A stretch of DNA of 39,695 bases from Silene noctiflora (Eukaryota > Streptophyta > Magnoliopsida > Caryophyllales > Caryophyllaceae): assembly GCA_009801015.1 (NCBI GenBank), contig VHZZ01001195.1, positions 64,726 to 104,420 on the forward strand, read 5' to 3'. Made by a program: the position numbers and the translations under genes. This document shows positions 13,001 to 25,600 of the stretch, one piece after another. Position 1 is the stretch's first letter. Every line of letters begins with the position of its first letter. The notes beneath the pieces were generated by a model. That model was not told the DNA's origin. It did no database searches and saw only the letters and a list, made by a program, of their open reading frames with translations.

Positions 13001-15323
13001 CGTGTGATGATATTCAAACAGTTGGTGGAATCCAACTGTAAGATGAAGTTGTGTTATGTGGTATGCAATGTTACTCGTACTTGGATACAAGTTTATATTT
13101 GAGTGTCAGACCAGTCACCGGTCAATTTTTGAGATCCTGATACCCTATCAAGAATTGAAGACACAGGGTACTGGAACATGTTTTTGTAACAAAAATGTAA
13201 TCTGAAGTTATATATTTATAATATTTAAATATAGTTAGATGTTTGTGATATTAAAGCTAATATTGTTAAAATCATGCTAAATGCGTCATGAACCATTTGT
13301 TCCTACATTTTGTCACATACGACTATACGAGTCGCGTTTTTGATTTTGGTAGAAGTGTCATATTGATAAGAACCACATACATTTCCCATACCAATATCCT
13401 GAGTGTTGAGTCGATTAGTGTCGAACAAGGGGTATGGCAACAGAAGTGAAAAATCGAAGTACCTTAGGCGGTATGAACCTTTGGTAAAGTCAATAGCATT
13501 GATGAGGGTGTCAGAGTATATATTAGTGTCCCTCCGTTGTGAATAAGTAAATGGCATTTGAAATGGTTTTGGTACTTGCAAGTAGGAACAAGTAGATGTA
13601 GCATAGGTAGCTTTTGGTGAAATCAATAGCATTGATGAGGATATGAGAATGGATGAGTAGCTCTCTGTTGTGGCATTTGAAACGGTTTTGGTACTTGCAA
13701 GTAGAGATAATGACTTCATTGAAAGGTGTATCAACTGAGAAGCTATGTGTTTGTGTTGAGAGTTTTAGTTTATTTTTGTACTGATTTATTGACATGGGAA
13801 TAACACTTTTGCAGAATCTTGGAAACCTTTTCATGGATTTTCTTTACTTTTTTGGGTGAGTTGAAGGAATTTATCCACTCTGTTTATCTTACATTCTGGT
13901 GAACTAGATGTGTATACATCTTGATGCTTATGTATTATACATGCCTAAATAAATGAATCCAGGAATGTCTTCGATCCTCGACAAATGCGGATCTCAATAC
14001 AAGGGAGTGGGTTATATATAAATAGAGAAAGAGGATATAGGTAATTATTGTTCAGTCAGTTGATATGTGATTTGATAATATCTACCGACTGCTTGATTGC
14101 TATCTTGTCTGATGTTACTTGTTGATCTAACTGCAGCATTGATCCAATTTATATCGATGATCCTCTCTTTCCAACAAATAATGTAGGGAGAAATTGCTTT
14201 CGAATACATCAGTGTATAAAGGTGAGGCTCCTTTGATTGTATAATGTAAGCTGAATCAATCTGGAATCACTTTTAATTCCTTCTATTTATTCATTTAAAT
14301 CATAAAAGCATTCTGGTGTCTTGCCAAGCCCTCGAGAACCTGTTGCTTAATATCTTGGATCTATCTATCTTTATTTGTGAAACAGGTAGCAAATAATGTT
14401 TTATTCAGGCATAGATGCTTTTTTCTGATATTTGTTTTCCAGAATGGCATTTCTTTGTTCTTTTATGGGAGATAGCAGAGGAATGGGTAGAATGAGGGAA
14501 AGGGAGAGAGCGATGGAGAGGAAGAAACGATGACGCTTGATTTTCTTGGAAATTTGTCAAAAGCTAAACCATACTTTTGAGTTCCCTAATTCCCGTAGAA
14601 TATTCTGCTTTGATATATTTTTGTTTTTATTGAGGGACGGTTATGGTTGTGGAGCTTATTAAAGGGCAGTTGTGCCGTGTCATATATACTCCTATCCTGG
14701 TTAAACCTTAACATGCATGTACAATTCTGTAAAAAAAAAATAACAAGTATTAAAATTTTGGAATTGGACATAAGACAATAATATTCATATCATGCAATCA
14801 AGAGGTTGGAGGGACCTCATTATGGTAAATCCTGATTCTCAGAAATCATATACGGAGTACGTGTTATTCAAATGAACTACTGATAATGAGGCTGCTACTG
14901 TTGAAAATGGGAGTGTCACTCGTCTATATGCTCCTCCCTTTTTCAATAATGAAATGATATTTAGTGTGTAGATTTTTGATATATTGTGAAATTGCAAAGT
15001 AGCCTCTGATAATGAGGCTGCATGAAGCAGTTTTTGGTGAAGGACATGGATGCGTCAGTTATATACTAGATTTGAAGTCATAATGACAATTTTTTGGTCC
15101 AAGCAATTAGCATGGGTGCCTAAATAATGACTATGATTATGATATTGTTAGCTTTGAGCAATCATGTAATACAGTTTAATTATTCTGGTATATCCAGGCA
15201 TTTGCAGACGCTTATTCTATATTGGAAAGTGAACTTTCTTGCCTTGGTCTTGCGGTTGATGAGAACACAACACCACAGCACCGACTTCTTCAAAAGATCA
15301 TACCTAGTCTAAGTCTTCCATGA
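4066..15323 (+). CDS. Nucleotidyltransferase, plant PAP/OAS1-like family (gene A, 15 exons)
   Basis: Predicted coding exons: 4066-4932, 5793-6338, 6424-6507, 6609-8564, 8653-8769, 8884-9066, 9164-9226, 10481-10552, 10628-10882, 11291-11410, 12403-12462, 13815-13855, 13963-14040, 14137-14221, 15198-15323. All introns are GT-AG and the frame stays open to give about 1550 residues. The catalytic domain is C-terminal: FGSNASGLSLPTSDVDLVV (about 1225-1243) is the polymerase-beta-like GS...DxD signature with metal-binding Asp 1238 and 1240. VRLDISF supplies the third Asp (about 1365). The later exons form a PAP/OAS1-type substrate-binding domain. The N-terminal 290 residues match, from memory, the plant family typified by Arabidopsis At3g61690. 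The central part is low-complexity with basic clusters (HRKKKGKNRNSKK; KHSKKKLRGR) and a proline-rich stretch. The family is probably an RNA-terminal nucleotidyltransferase; its substrate is not established. The start is the first ATG of the open frame. Exon boundaries are my reading and lack transcript support. Confidence 0.88.
4738..4767 (+). repeat. In-frame GGN microsatellite (Gly10) in gene A exon 1
   Basis: Ten consecutive glycine codons, mostly GGT, encode residues 225-234 just before a basic RKRGVKLKEK segment. The run is a likely site of length variation. Confidence 0.95.
11836..11952 (+). repeat. 39-bp tandem repeat, three copies, gene A intron 10
   Basis: Units at 11836-11874, 11875-11913 and 11914-11952 begin ACATGAAAAGCAAGATAG and end CATTGG followed by T-rich sequence. 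They differ at only a few positions. The period is a multiple of three, so one frame reads through all copies, but the array lies in the intron between exons 10 and 11. Confidence 0.93.
13479..13704 (+). repeat. Tandem duplication of about 120-130 bp, gene A intron 11
   Basis: CAATAGCATTGATGAGG occurs at 13491 and 13624, and GGCATTTGAAA followed by GGTTTTGGTACTTGCAAGTAG occurs at 13553 and 13672. The offsets of 133 and 119 bp imply a tandem duplication with an indel inside one copy. It lies just upstream of the short 41-nt exon 12. Confidence 0.85.
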
Positions 15324-17561
15324 TGAGTCATGGCCTCTTATACATTGCCACATTTATTGCTGGTATGCTGAACTCTTATTTATTACTTTCACATGTTATA
15401 ACAAGTATCTGTATAATAATCAATTCAAGCATCTTAATTCTGTACTTTTGTTTGTTTAATTCTTTTTTTCACCTCTGACTTTGATTGTGATGCACAGGTT
15501 GATTGCTTAATTGACTCTCCAACACATTTCTGATATTTCTTGGTTACATTTAATAAATTATTCTGCAAGCGGGGAAATGTCAGTTGTTAGCTATGAAAGC
15601 AAATTGCTCTTATTATGTTATTTGATGTTGATTGGATGCTCATTGGCGACTGGCGAGTATCTCGTATCATCTGGGTCCTTCAGTAAATGAGAGGATATTA
15701 CACAGTTCTGTATCTGCATCCTGCAATATGCTACTGAAGTCCTGATGGGTATCTTGACCCATGGTATGCAGTTTTCTACTGATCTATCTATCTGATACTG
15801 AGTGGGAAGCCGCTAGATGTCTAGAACACTTGTTGGCTCCATTGAAAAGAATTGCAATCCGACCTACTTAAAACCCTAACATGTGCAAAAGACTGTACAT
15901 ATGATACCTTTACCGCTTCTTCTCTCACCGTTATCTCTCCTTTGACTCCCTCAGTCCCTCTCCTTGATTTCTCAACTACGGTCTAAATTTAAACATTGCT
16001 TCTGGGTTGGGGTTTTTTCTAACTTTTGTTGTTTTTGTTTTATACGTCAACTGACATTGATGATGGAATGATATTGTTAGGTAATGCCAGGTAACTATGT
16101 GGTCTTCGTTGTTGATAAACTGGCTTACTAATATTGTGGATTAATGATGGAATTGGATATGGCTCTCACAATTTTGTGTTTTGTGGCCATATATAATCTT
16201 CTGCGATAGGGCTTCATCCTTTTAAAAGGTGAAAGCGAGCTTTTAGGCATTGAAGTGTGTTTAGTTTATGGTTTGAATCATTTATGAGTTTGAGCTGGTG
16301 TGATGTCTTCCTATAGTGATGCATCTGGTCCTTAACAAGTACCATGGATTTGCGTCACATCAAGCAACAAGGGTGCATAGTGACTCTTCAGTGCCTATGC
16401 TCTGATGCTCGATAGGTAATCTTGGCATTCTACGTTATATAATTATTCTGGCTGTATTTTGTTTAAAATCTAGTACTTTAAGAGAGGAATTTTGACCACT
16501 GCATTTACAGGCCGGAATACAACATTTGTAATTATTCATCATGAGGAAATCAGTAATTATTCATCATGAGGAAATCAATATGCTTTGCCTACCTCAGGTC
16601 AGCCTTCTTATATGATCTGATTATCTGTTTCATTTTGCACATTCGACCTTTACCATGATTGAGCTTGATTAGTTCTTAGTGTCTCTTGTATGCTTAATTG
16701 GATGCAAATCCGAATTACCTTTTTAAATTTTGCGAATTGGTTATTCCGATATGTTCTTAATTTGATGGAGGGTGGATGATGGCTTTCCTTTGCTCTGTTA
16801 GGGAGTTTCTAATCTCTACATCAAATCATGGGACTGCTGCAGTCGGATAAAGATTAACTAGGGACTGTAGAGGGCCGTGGATTTTGCTTCACATGAGTCA
16901 CCATTGGGGAATTATAAGAGGATGACAAAGGGAGTACAATGCAAAGGGGAGTCGGTTTCAAATGTTCAGCGTATTAGTTCAGAGAACATCTGTCTCAAGT
17001 CTCAACCACCCGACTGATACTTCTTTAATACTCCGTACTATAAGCTTTCACCTTTAGATAGCCTTATGCCTCCTTCCTCTCGGCCTCATTCCTGTCTTGA
17101 CTTGTATCAGTCTGTACTTGAAATGTTCTCGAAAAATGGTGTAACTTGTCTGTTGAAGTCCAGCTTATTGTATATTCCCTTCTATTTCAACCTTTCACTT
17201 GTAGTTTATCTCCGTTGGAACTGAAACTTGCTGTCCTTGTTCATAACAGTCTAACCTATATCAATGGTGGCCTCGAGTTTTGAGAGTGTGTCCCCAAGGC
17301 CCAAACATGCTGCTGTTAAAAGATTGTTAAATAAGATGAGAAACATTATTTTGCACAACAGCGCAATGGTTTACAAATTCGAATGCCAATCAACATATAT
17401 TGCTGCCGTAGAATGATAGAAGGCCAAAATTGAAATATTAGTATGCTCTAAGATCTAGCGAGATCTGGCGCAACGCATACGACATGATTCTAAACTATAC
17501 ACTGCTGCTATAGAATGAAAAAAATAGATCCAATTTTGGAACATGGCGTACTGGTATGCAA
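15324..17561. other. Convergent spacer between genes A and B
   Basis: This region must hold the 3' UTRs and polyadenylation regions of the two facing genes. I see no further gene. A possible 3'-UTR intron of gene A (donor near 15361, acceptor near 15498) looks plausible but cannot be confirmed. A 25-bp tandem duplication (GTAATTATTCATCATGAGGA and five more bases) occupies 16528-16577. Confidence 0.55.
16528..16577. repeat. 25-bp perfect tandem duplication
   Basis: Positions 16528-16552 and 16553-16577 are identical and immediately adjacent, suggesting a recent slippage-type duplication in the intergenic spacer. Confidence 0.95.
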
Positions 17562-20500
17562 CTAGTCAAAAAAACCATCATCATCTTCTTGAGAAAGTCT
17601 ATTCCGAATCTTTTCCTGTAACTCCGATTGTTTTGGCCATACCAGTTCAGTCCCTTCGCCAGACTCCGAGAAGTATCTTTCCAGCACCATCTGTATCAAC
17701 GGAATATTGCCAGAGACATATCAGCCTTATATTTGTGGGAATGCAATTAAGTTGTTTACAGTCATCTATTTATCTGCCGATTCATTTGTTTACTTTTGAC
17801 TTTTGCAAGAAGAAGATCTAGGTACGAGCTAATTTTTATAGAATTCGCAAATTGCTGGATACATTTACTTTGATCCTTCCAACATACCATGGCATCGCCA
17901 TCAATGGCTGTGTATTACCTAGCCGCAAACTTAAAGACGGGTCAACGATGAGTAATGGTTGAGGGTGGCTGTGGTGGACATGTGGGGTCGTCGTGGATAG
18001 ATTGGGTACTTATGAGTGCTCAGTGACGGGCTGTGATGAATTCTGGGCGGGTAAGCGTGGCCGTGGCTTGCTTATGAGTGATTTTGTTCTAACGGTTTTG
18101 CAGGGTTGTCGTAGATGGTCTGCTACTCTGCTGTGCATTAAGCTCGGGTGAGGTGTTGGGTTATGAAGGAGAAGGTGAGGTAGATGTATAAGATAAACAA
18201 ACTAATGATTGAATACCCAGAATTGAAATACATAAACATACGACATAGTAGAAAGAGTACACACGTACCACGGCTGCATAGGCATCGATTTGTCCATGAC
18301 GTGCCGACTTGTTAACACCCCTGACAGAAAACAAGAACAAGAGTTTCAGGGAACTGATAAGATAGTCGTCTACTTGTGATGGGAATAATCATTAGGGCTA
18401 AGACGGCCGTGGAAGCCAGTGGAAATGAGGAGAACAGAAACCTCTTTATGGGTAGAATAGTTCTTCCCATCTCTTTCCACCCTCGAGGCCTCAACTACTA
18501 CCGCTAACCACTAATCTCCGCTTCATATTTTAAGCTTTATTATTCCCCTAATAATTAGTCCCATCACAAACGACCACTTACAATTCAATATTCTCGTAAA
18601 AAAAAGGGTAGATGAAGTTTATAGATTGAAGTAACAGAGTTATATTAACGAAATGAGTAGATAGAAAATGACTCACATATCGATCATTCGATGCATAGCG
18701 TCAACTGATGTACCGTGTTCATCCTGCAAGTATACTCTCCATCCCCTTCACATCAAATAAAGAATACAATCAACCGTCACTCAACAGTCACTCTCGTGGA
18801 TTAGAAATATTAATGCAGAGATGCAATTCAATAAAATGATTTTATTTCTACGCATTATTCTTAAACATAATGACTGAAGGGAACATGAGCTTGCACTCAC
18901 GATAGCAACCAATTACAGTAACAATCACACACCTGGGATTGTAACCGTGACTACAAATAAACGTCTCAAAAACAGTTCTTAATCAGTTTAGCCTGTAGGG
19001 AACTCAATTAACTTGATAGACGGAGTTATTTCTCCTCTGTTATGTGGGACTACATACAGGAATTTATGATCAACCAATATCAGAATTATGTAGGCAGCAG
19101 GTAACAAATCTCTGCAATATGGTCCTGTAAGAAGCCTCTGCAATATCCTATAGTTTTGTGGCAAAAGAAGCGAATATCGAGAATAAATTGTCCCTCCTTG
19201 TCCTTAGAATGAAATGAACTAGCATAGTTTCCACAAAAAACTGTCCATTCTTCCATCTATAAGCGCAAAAAAAAAGGCGCGCTCGGAAAATATTTACAAC
19301 AGTTCACAAGGGCCTAGCATTCTAGCAGGCTAGCAGTAGCAAAGGGTAAACCGGCTACTTGAGATCTCAATAACCAGAACCAAAGCATTATGCATTCAAG
19401 TGACCTTCTGAACAGTCCCATGATGTTGTCAATAGAAAATACACAAAACTCACCACCAATGAACGGAGGGTGCCACAAGGAGCAAGAGGAACTTGATATT
19501 CATTTTAGTTTCAGGAGCATAAAATGAATCACGATCACGATTTTGGTTGAATAAGTCGCCATTGTGGTTATCATCAACGTCAACAACGATCTAAACTCAC
19601 TATTAACGGAGGATGGAAACACCCATCTCCCCTTATCAACTAAAAACTGCTAGACCAACCATTTCTGGTTACATGCAGACCCATTTCAACTATCTAACCC
19701 AACAGAAAGAATTTTAGAACATTATTAAGTGGCTAAATGTATTTTTTCCATTCTATTGGAGCCAAAGAATAAAAATAGTTGCGCTCCTTCTATTATGAAG
19801 TAGAGTAACCTTCATTCGATGTATTGCTAACAACCTATACTACACACTAACACTGGGTAAGGCCGCATACCTCTTATCCACCTAACCCGCATTTTGTCCA
19901 ACCATTTGAGACACAAGGTAACTGGGACAGAAAAACTCACAACTGAGCTAATTAATATGCCTAATATAGTATGCAATACCTCTCAGCAGCCCTAACGGCC
20001 AGTCTACCAGCAACACTTCGAACTTTGTTGGATTGAGGTGTCTCGTTTCCATCACTCGATTTTGGCAATCCTACTATAAATTCATCTACTTCCTGCAATG
20101 GTTATACATTAACAAATAACTGAACAAACCTTCTTCAATATTTGTACTAAGCTAGGGAAATGAGATTATACTTCCTGTGCTCATTTGATTGTATAAATGT
20201 TCTCAAAAACAGAAAACGTAAACAATCAAATGGATTAACGCAGAGTTCTAGAACTTAAACCTACAAAAATCAGCCTAAAACCTTGAAACTTCACCCAATT
20301 AAACCATCACATTATAATTTGTACATTGATTAAACCCAAAAAAAAGTTACCTCCTTTTCTGCAATGTTTATAATTTGAAGCTCAAGCTTCTGCCCCCTTA
20401 AATTCAAAACCTAAACACCACCACAAAAATTAGAAAAACCCATCAATTAAAATGAGAACCCATAAATAAACGAGTTAGTCTTGCTTGAGACCGTCTTAAG

Positions 20501-21052
20501 CTTACAACATAATCATTATTATTATAGCTATTAAAATGAGAACCCATAAATAAAAGAGCTGGTCTTGCTTAAGACCATCTATCGTAGCCAGCATTAAATG
20601 AACCACATAACATGAAAAAACGTCGTATTTGGCTTAAAAGATAGAAGAATAAAAAATGAAGGGCATACAGTTAAAGGGCGAACAGAGAAGCCTTTACTAA
20701 GAGCAAGACCGGTACGAGACAATCCCAAATCTAACCCTAAACTGAACCCACCTCTCCAAAGTGGGTCTTGTTTACGACGAAGGGCATTTGGGGGAATTTC
20801 ACCTTGCAATGGCACTAAAGTATTCATCATCTTTGTTCCATGTAGTTTATGATTGTGTGAGATTAGCGTGTTCTTGGGTATTTTTTGATTGAATTTTGGG
20901 AAAAAGGTGAAGGAATTTGGGTAGTTAAACACAGTTGATGAAGGTGTGTGAAAATGGAGGTTGTTTGGTGGTAGAGTATAGAGTGATACACCCATCTTAA
21001 TTTGTTTGGGTAGTGGAAAATGGTTGGGACTTGGGGTTATCAAGCTAGTCAT
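17562..21052 (-). CDS. RuvX/YqgF-like RNase H-fold protein, probably plastid-targeted (gene B)
   Basis: Six exons on the minus strand, in coding order: 21052-20669, 20410-20351, 20092-19980, 18745-18677, 18320-18269, 17690-17562. All junctions are GT-AG. They give a 268-residue protein. LGLDLGLSRTGLALS (residues 105-119, Asp108) is the first YqgF active-site motif. EFIVGLP (about 152-158) is the second strand motif, DEHGTS (194-199) corresponds to bacterial DERxTT, and IDAYAAVMVLERY (220-232, Asp221) is the last acidic motif. Bacterial RuvX/YqgF proteins are about 140 residues and act in pre-16S rRNA 5' maturation or as Holliday-junction resolvases; which role the plant protein has is not known. 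The first roughly 85-100 residues are rich in Ser, Thr, Asn and Pro with few acidic residues, as in an organellar transit peptide. Met20 (MGVSLYTL) is an alternative and perhaps better start. A MITE lies only 39 bp upstream of the first ATG. Confidence 0.88.
20446..20580 (-). repeat. 51-bp direct duplication in gene B intron 1
   Basis: The phrase ATTAAAATGAGAACCCATAA with its continuation to GACCRTCT occurs at 20446-20496 and 20530-20580 (84-bp offset), with four mismatches. The two copies are separated by a short AT-rich spacer inside the first intron. Confidence 0.92.
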
Positions 21053-21099
21053 TGGTTCAATTTTAGTTCGGGTTAAAACGACTCCAAATCGTGTATATT

Positions 21100-21340
21100 T
21101 AGAGGTGGTATCGGATCGGGCTCGGGCCGAGCCGGGCTAGCCAGGGGCGGGCCGGGCTCTTCTGGTCAGACCAAGGGGGGGCGGGCTGAGGCCGGGCTGC
21201 GGGCTAGGGCGGGTCTGGGGCGGGCCGGGTCTGGGTATTGTGACACAGGTCAGGCCAGGGAGAGGGCGGGCCTGGTCGGGCTGTTTGCTAAGGGGCTATA
21301 CCGGCCGGGTCGGGTCAGCCCGTACTGATGGCCATCTCTA
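21100..21340. mobile_element. hAT-like MITE with TCGGG/GGGCC array (copy 2)
   Basis: This 241-bp element begins TAGAGGTGG and ends GGCCATCTCTA, which reads inward as TAGAGATGGCC. It is flanked by perfect 8-bp direct repeats TGTATATT at 21092-21099 and 21341-21348, the expected hAT-type target duplication. The interior is a very GC-rich degenerate array of CGGGCCGGG/TCGGG units, G-rich on the plus strand. It sits immediately 5' of gene B, which reads leftwards, and is likely within its promoter or 5' UTR. Confidence 0.88.
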
Positions 21341-21348
21341 TGTATATT

Positions 21349-22655
21349 GGATTAGTATTGATTTATTGAGTATTATTTTTCTAGTTGAGTTAATACCAAA
21401 TCTAGTTCATTTCAGATCACTATCAAGTTAAATACCCGTAATCAAAATATTTTCATTATCTTTTTTTTAAAAGAATTTAATGTAGGGGTAATTTCAAATT
21501 TATGTTATCTTTAGATCTATTTTTTCTTTTGAAGTTAATAATTGTAATTTATCAGGGTTGATATTTTAGCGAGTTTATGGGTCGGCGTGAAAAAATTTAG
21601 GCTTAAGGTTATCTAAGGTATGTTAGGTTTAAGAAATCATAGTGCAAACTTATAAAGATTATTAGTTATCAGATTAGGTTAGAGTAAGGTTCATAGTTTT
21701 ATGCACTTTAGGTATGATTCCTTGAATTAAACTAGCTTTATCCGCTATTGGTAAAGCAATAAGGTCGAATAAAACATGTCTGATGAAATAAGATCATCTC
21801 AATTTCTTTTTCCATTTCATATCTTGTCGAATATTTTATTATATTTTTTCTTTTCACTCATTAATCCTTTCCTTTTTATAGTGAAATTACAACTACCAAT
21901 TAACTTATAACTAAATCCAGATCATTAAAAAGGTAATTGAACCCATCTCTTTCTAAGAGTGAAAATGATCATTACTCGTCAAGGTAAATCTATTAGACTA
22001 TTACCTTGTATGTAAACCTAGTTAATGGGTACAAGTCGAGTAAGTTCAGGCCGAGTTATTTCAGTTTTGCAAGAATTCAACTCGGGTCGGGTTGTTTCCG
22101 GTTTGGGTTGATATTTGAATATAGTATTATCAAGGTATTTAGAGAAATTGGTTAGTGAGCAACAACCACCATTTGAGTCGAATCATATTCTAGGTAGCAC
22201 GAACACTTCTCTTAATCAGTCGTCCCGTGTCCGACAGCAACACTTGTTGGACACCTATAAAGCCGTGTCTAACTTTCTACTTCTACTCTGGCACGTGTCC
22301 GACGCGTGTCCATGGTATTTGGGCACGTGTCCGACGCGTGTCCTTGATATTTGGACATCATTTGGGATGTATGATGTTCTTTAGACGAAAAATGAGATGT
22401 CGAAAGAGATTTATTAGAATATGGGTTTGGCTGAGAAATGAAAATGAGTTATAATCAAAACTCAATAGCACAAAGAAAGTCAGCTGTGAGCCTAAACAGT
22501 GCCTCATCAAACTATTACCTATTAGATCCTACAGTATAACATGGATTTAGAAACATCCAATTTCTCTCAACATGAATAAAAAACAGACCAAGCTGAAATA
22601 CTCCCTACAACTACATCCCTTAACAGCTGCTTCATTTCCGATGTATCAAGACAAG
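21349..22655. other. Spacer between gene B promoter and gene C 3' end
   Basis: No gene is supported. The region is AT-rich with a degenerate CGGGTTG-type patch near 22030-22115 and a truncated GTGTCCG element (listed separately). The last 200 bp before 22656 are presumably the 3' UTR of gene C. Confidence 0.55.
22190..22456. mobile_element. GTGTCCG-rich repeat element, right end missing
   Basis: It starts CTAGGTAGCACGAACAC. It shares GTCCCGTGTCCGACA and ATGAGATGTCGAAAGA, in the same order and at similar spacing, with the element at 33794-34121. Repeated CACGTGTCCGACGCGTGTCC units lie inside. I cannot find the matching right terminus, so it appears truncated or diverged. Confidence 0.65.
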
Positions 22656-25600
22656 CTACTCAGCACCAATCTTAGCAGCTTCCGAAGAGCTATCATTGGG
22701 ATTGTCACTCGGTCCTACAGCAGCTTCTGATCCATCATTTCCTGATAAGTTTTGCTGCTCGGCTGTAACTTCACCATTCTGACCCTCACTCTGACCAGCC
22801 ACTTCGCTCGATACATGTGGTCCTTCACTTTGCAGAGAAGTGGCATTTGTCTCTAANCCAGCTTCAGGTAATGGTTCTGAACCAGGTTCTTGTGACTGAG
22901 TGAGCAAATAAGGAATCAACTGAGTTAAAAGAGTCTGAGCATCATGAACCCCATGCTGGNTCAACAGTTCNGCCAAAGCNGNNTGAGCCGCTTCAGGGTC
23001 TGGNAGGTTCTGGTTACTNANCATCATTGAAGCNAGGGTTTGAGCATCTTGCGGACCCTGAANCTGTTGATTGGCTTGAGATATGATGGTTGGTGNAAGA
23101 TTAGGGATTGTAGGGTATAAAGACTCNACAGCTTCTCCAAATACTACTTTATGACCTTCGTATCGCTTTACGTTCGACAGATGCTTTTTGCCAGCCAAAT
23201 GACTTTCATAAATAACCCGAGACTCACATTTCACATTGCACAACTCACAGAAAAAATGAACCATTGGTTTAGGTTTTGGAGGCTCGACAAGTCTTCTTAT
23301 ACCATCAGGTGTTCGAAACCACTTTGCACCACCACGGCCCCCTCTCATCTTTCTCTTGAGACCACCTCTACCACCTGAAAAATCCTGAATAGCAGCCTCT
23401 TCAGATGGTTGTACTGTTTTATCAGCCATGTCTGACATTTGTGCTTCAGCTATCCCTTCGGGTTGATTTTGAACTGTGAGATGTTGTTGGCTCAGACTTT
23501 GCATCTCTTCAAAGACCTTCAAGTTTCGAAGATGTCTCTTTCCATTCTTATGTTTTTCAAGTATTTCCAGAGTGTTGCAATCAACCCTACAAAGTTCGCA
23601 CCAGGCCATTTGGGGAGCAGGCTTGCTGGGAGCAGCTTGCTCTTGCATATATGATGCATCAGCAGTATTAGTGGTCTGTGCGCTGACATTCTTACCCCGG
23701 CCCCCACTTCTTCCTCTTCCACGACCAAAACTGCCACGCCCACCACGTCTGCTTGATCGACCACCTTGACTGCCTACCGCACCATACACAGGTTGACCAG
23801 GCTGCACAAGAGAGTGTAACAGGGGAATCATGGGTCAGGAACCGTTAAAGAAGGAAGCTTTGAACAGCAGGGAGTAAGAAAACAACAAAGCATGTACCAA
23901 TATATGAGAAATCCAAGATTCATAAGCAGATGTAGCACCAATATATCGATGGTTTTTATCATGAATGGAAAGACAAATTCTCCGCCTCAAGGATGTTTTT
24001 AAAAAAATTAGAATAGAGACTCGCATAAAACATAAGGGTCATAAGATAAGATCTCCTTGAAGCAGAGGTCGCTACCAATTGGATTCTATGTGCAAACGCC
24101 ATCAAGTAGCGCAGGTTCAGTACAATATTAATATTTAAGGCCTGTCCACTCTCCGGTCTTTTATCTTTCCTGTCTATATGAGCCGCTCGCTTATATATGA
24201 TACATGAATGTAACCTTAATATAAGAGCTCTTAGGGGAAAAAAAAACTTAATAGTGCACCATAGTAGATCCGACACAAAATCTAACAATTCTACTTCAAT
24301 AAACCATGGCATAGGGGAAGACAAAGTCAGAAAGCTAAGAAAAATAACTTTATGACATCCACCGACAGTTAAGAAACTAAAAACACATCCAATATTAAAT
24401 TATAGTCCCTCTATTCATTTGGATTCGCTATATGTTCTATTGTGGAATTCAAATCAATTCACTACATCTTCACTTTTGAGTAATAAATAGCCCACAAACA
24501 CACTCCCACGTGAGTGTGGACCTCAATCGTCCATGAAATATTTTCTTCTCCTTAACTTTAATCCTAAAGTATTGACTACAAAAGTCTGCTTCTTGAACTT
24601 TCAGAAACACAACAGTAGCCTTACCTCTACACTTTGAAGCAAGTGATACAGGATAACTGCCACAGCAGCATATAATGCCGTGAATAGAGAAAAAAGAAAA
24701 CACTGGTGAATATCTCAGAAATAACCAAGTTCAACAAAGTTCCAGAAGAGTTTCTTACCTCAAAATAAGCAATAATGTATTTTCCGAGCTAGGTCAAAAT
24801 TCAACTTAATGTATGAATTATGTAATACAATTGCAGCAGAGGAAAGCAATCAACTTCAGGTTTGAGCAACTCACCTCTGCCAGGAAACACTCTTATCCAA
24901 AGCCAATCTGCCCATGACTAAATTATCTGGTTTGGGGAAGTTTAAGACACTTTGGTCAGCTTCAGCTCATAGAAACTCAATATATACGACAGAAACCGGT
25001 TCTGTACAAGGGCAAGATCCAGGTCCAGGTTTACAAAATCGAGAAACTGTACCCAGAGCCTAACCTATGGAATGTGTGTACAGACCCGTCTGGATAAAAG
25101 GCAGACTTTTCTGGAACCTGTATTCCTAAGTTAAACAATGCCAGTCATCCAGGCTGGTCATGAAATAATACCACTTCTGGATAAAAGGCAGACTTTCGGA
25201 AATCTGTATTTCCAGTTTAAATGATGCCAGTCATCCAGGTTGGTTCAGAAACAAGACCACTTCTACACTAACCAGTGACAGTTAGGTGCAGAAGCACTCG
25301 TACAAAAGAAACTATGGTATGTGAAACACCCACTAGGTTGGATTCGAGAAGCTGACTAGCTAGAGTTTGTTTCCAGAGTTGTTGACATAAATAAATAAAT
25401 AAAAACTCCAGATAGTTGTCTTCCCAAACGAAAGATTTAGCACTTTCCTTAGTATACAACCACACTCTACCATATACTTCCTCTGTCATTGCAGATAGTT
25501 TACGTATTTCCTTTTGGTTCATCTCAACCAATACTTTACGTATCCTTTTTAGGCACTTTTTCTGTAAAGAATTAATGTCGAAATCTCCACTTGCATGCTC

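Noticed and set aside
24404-24435. Possible second Stowaway MITE starting AGTCCCTCTATTCATTTGG
   Set aside because: No matching right terminus or TA duplication was found within several hundred bases.
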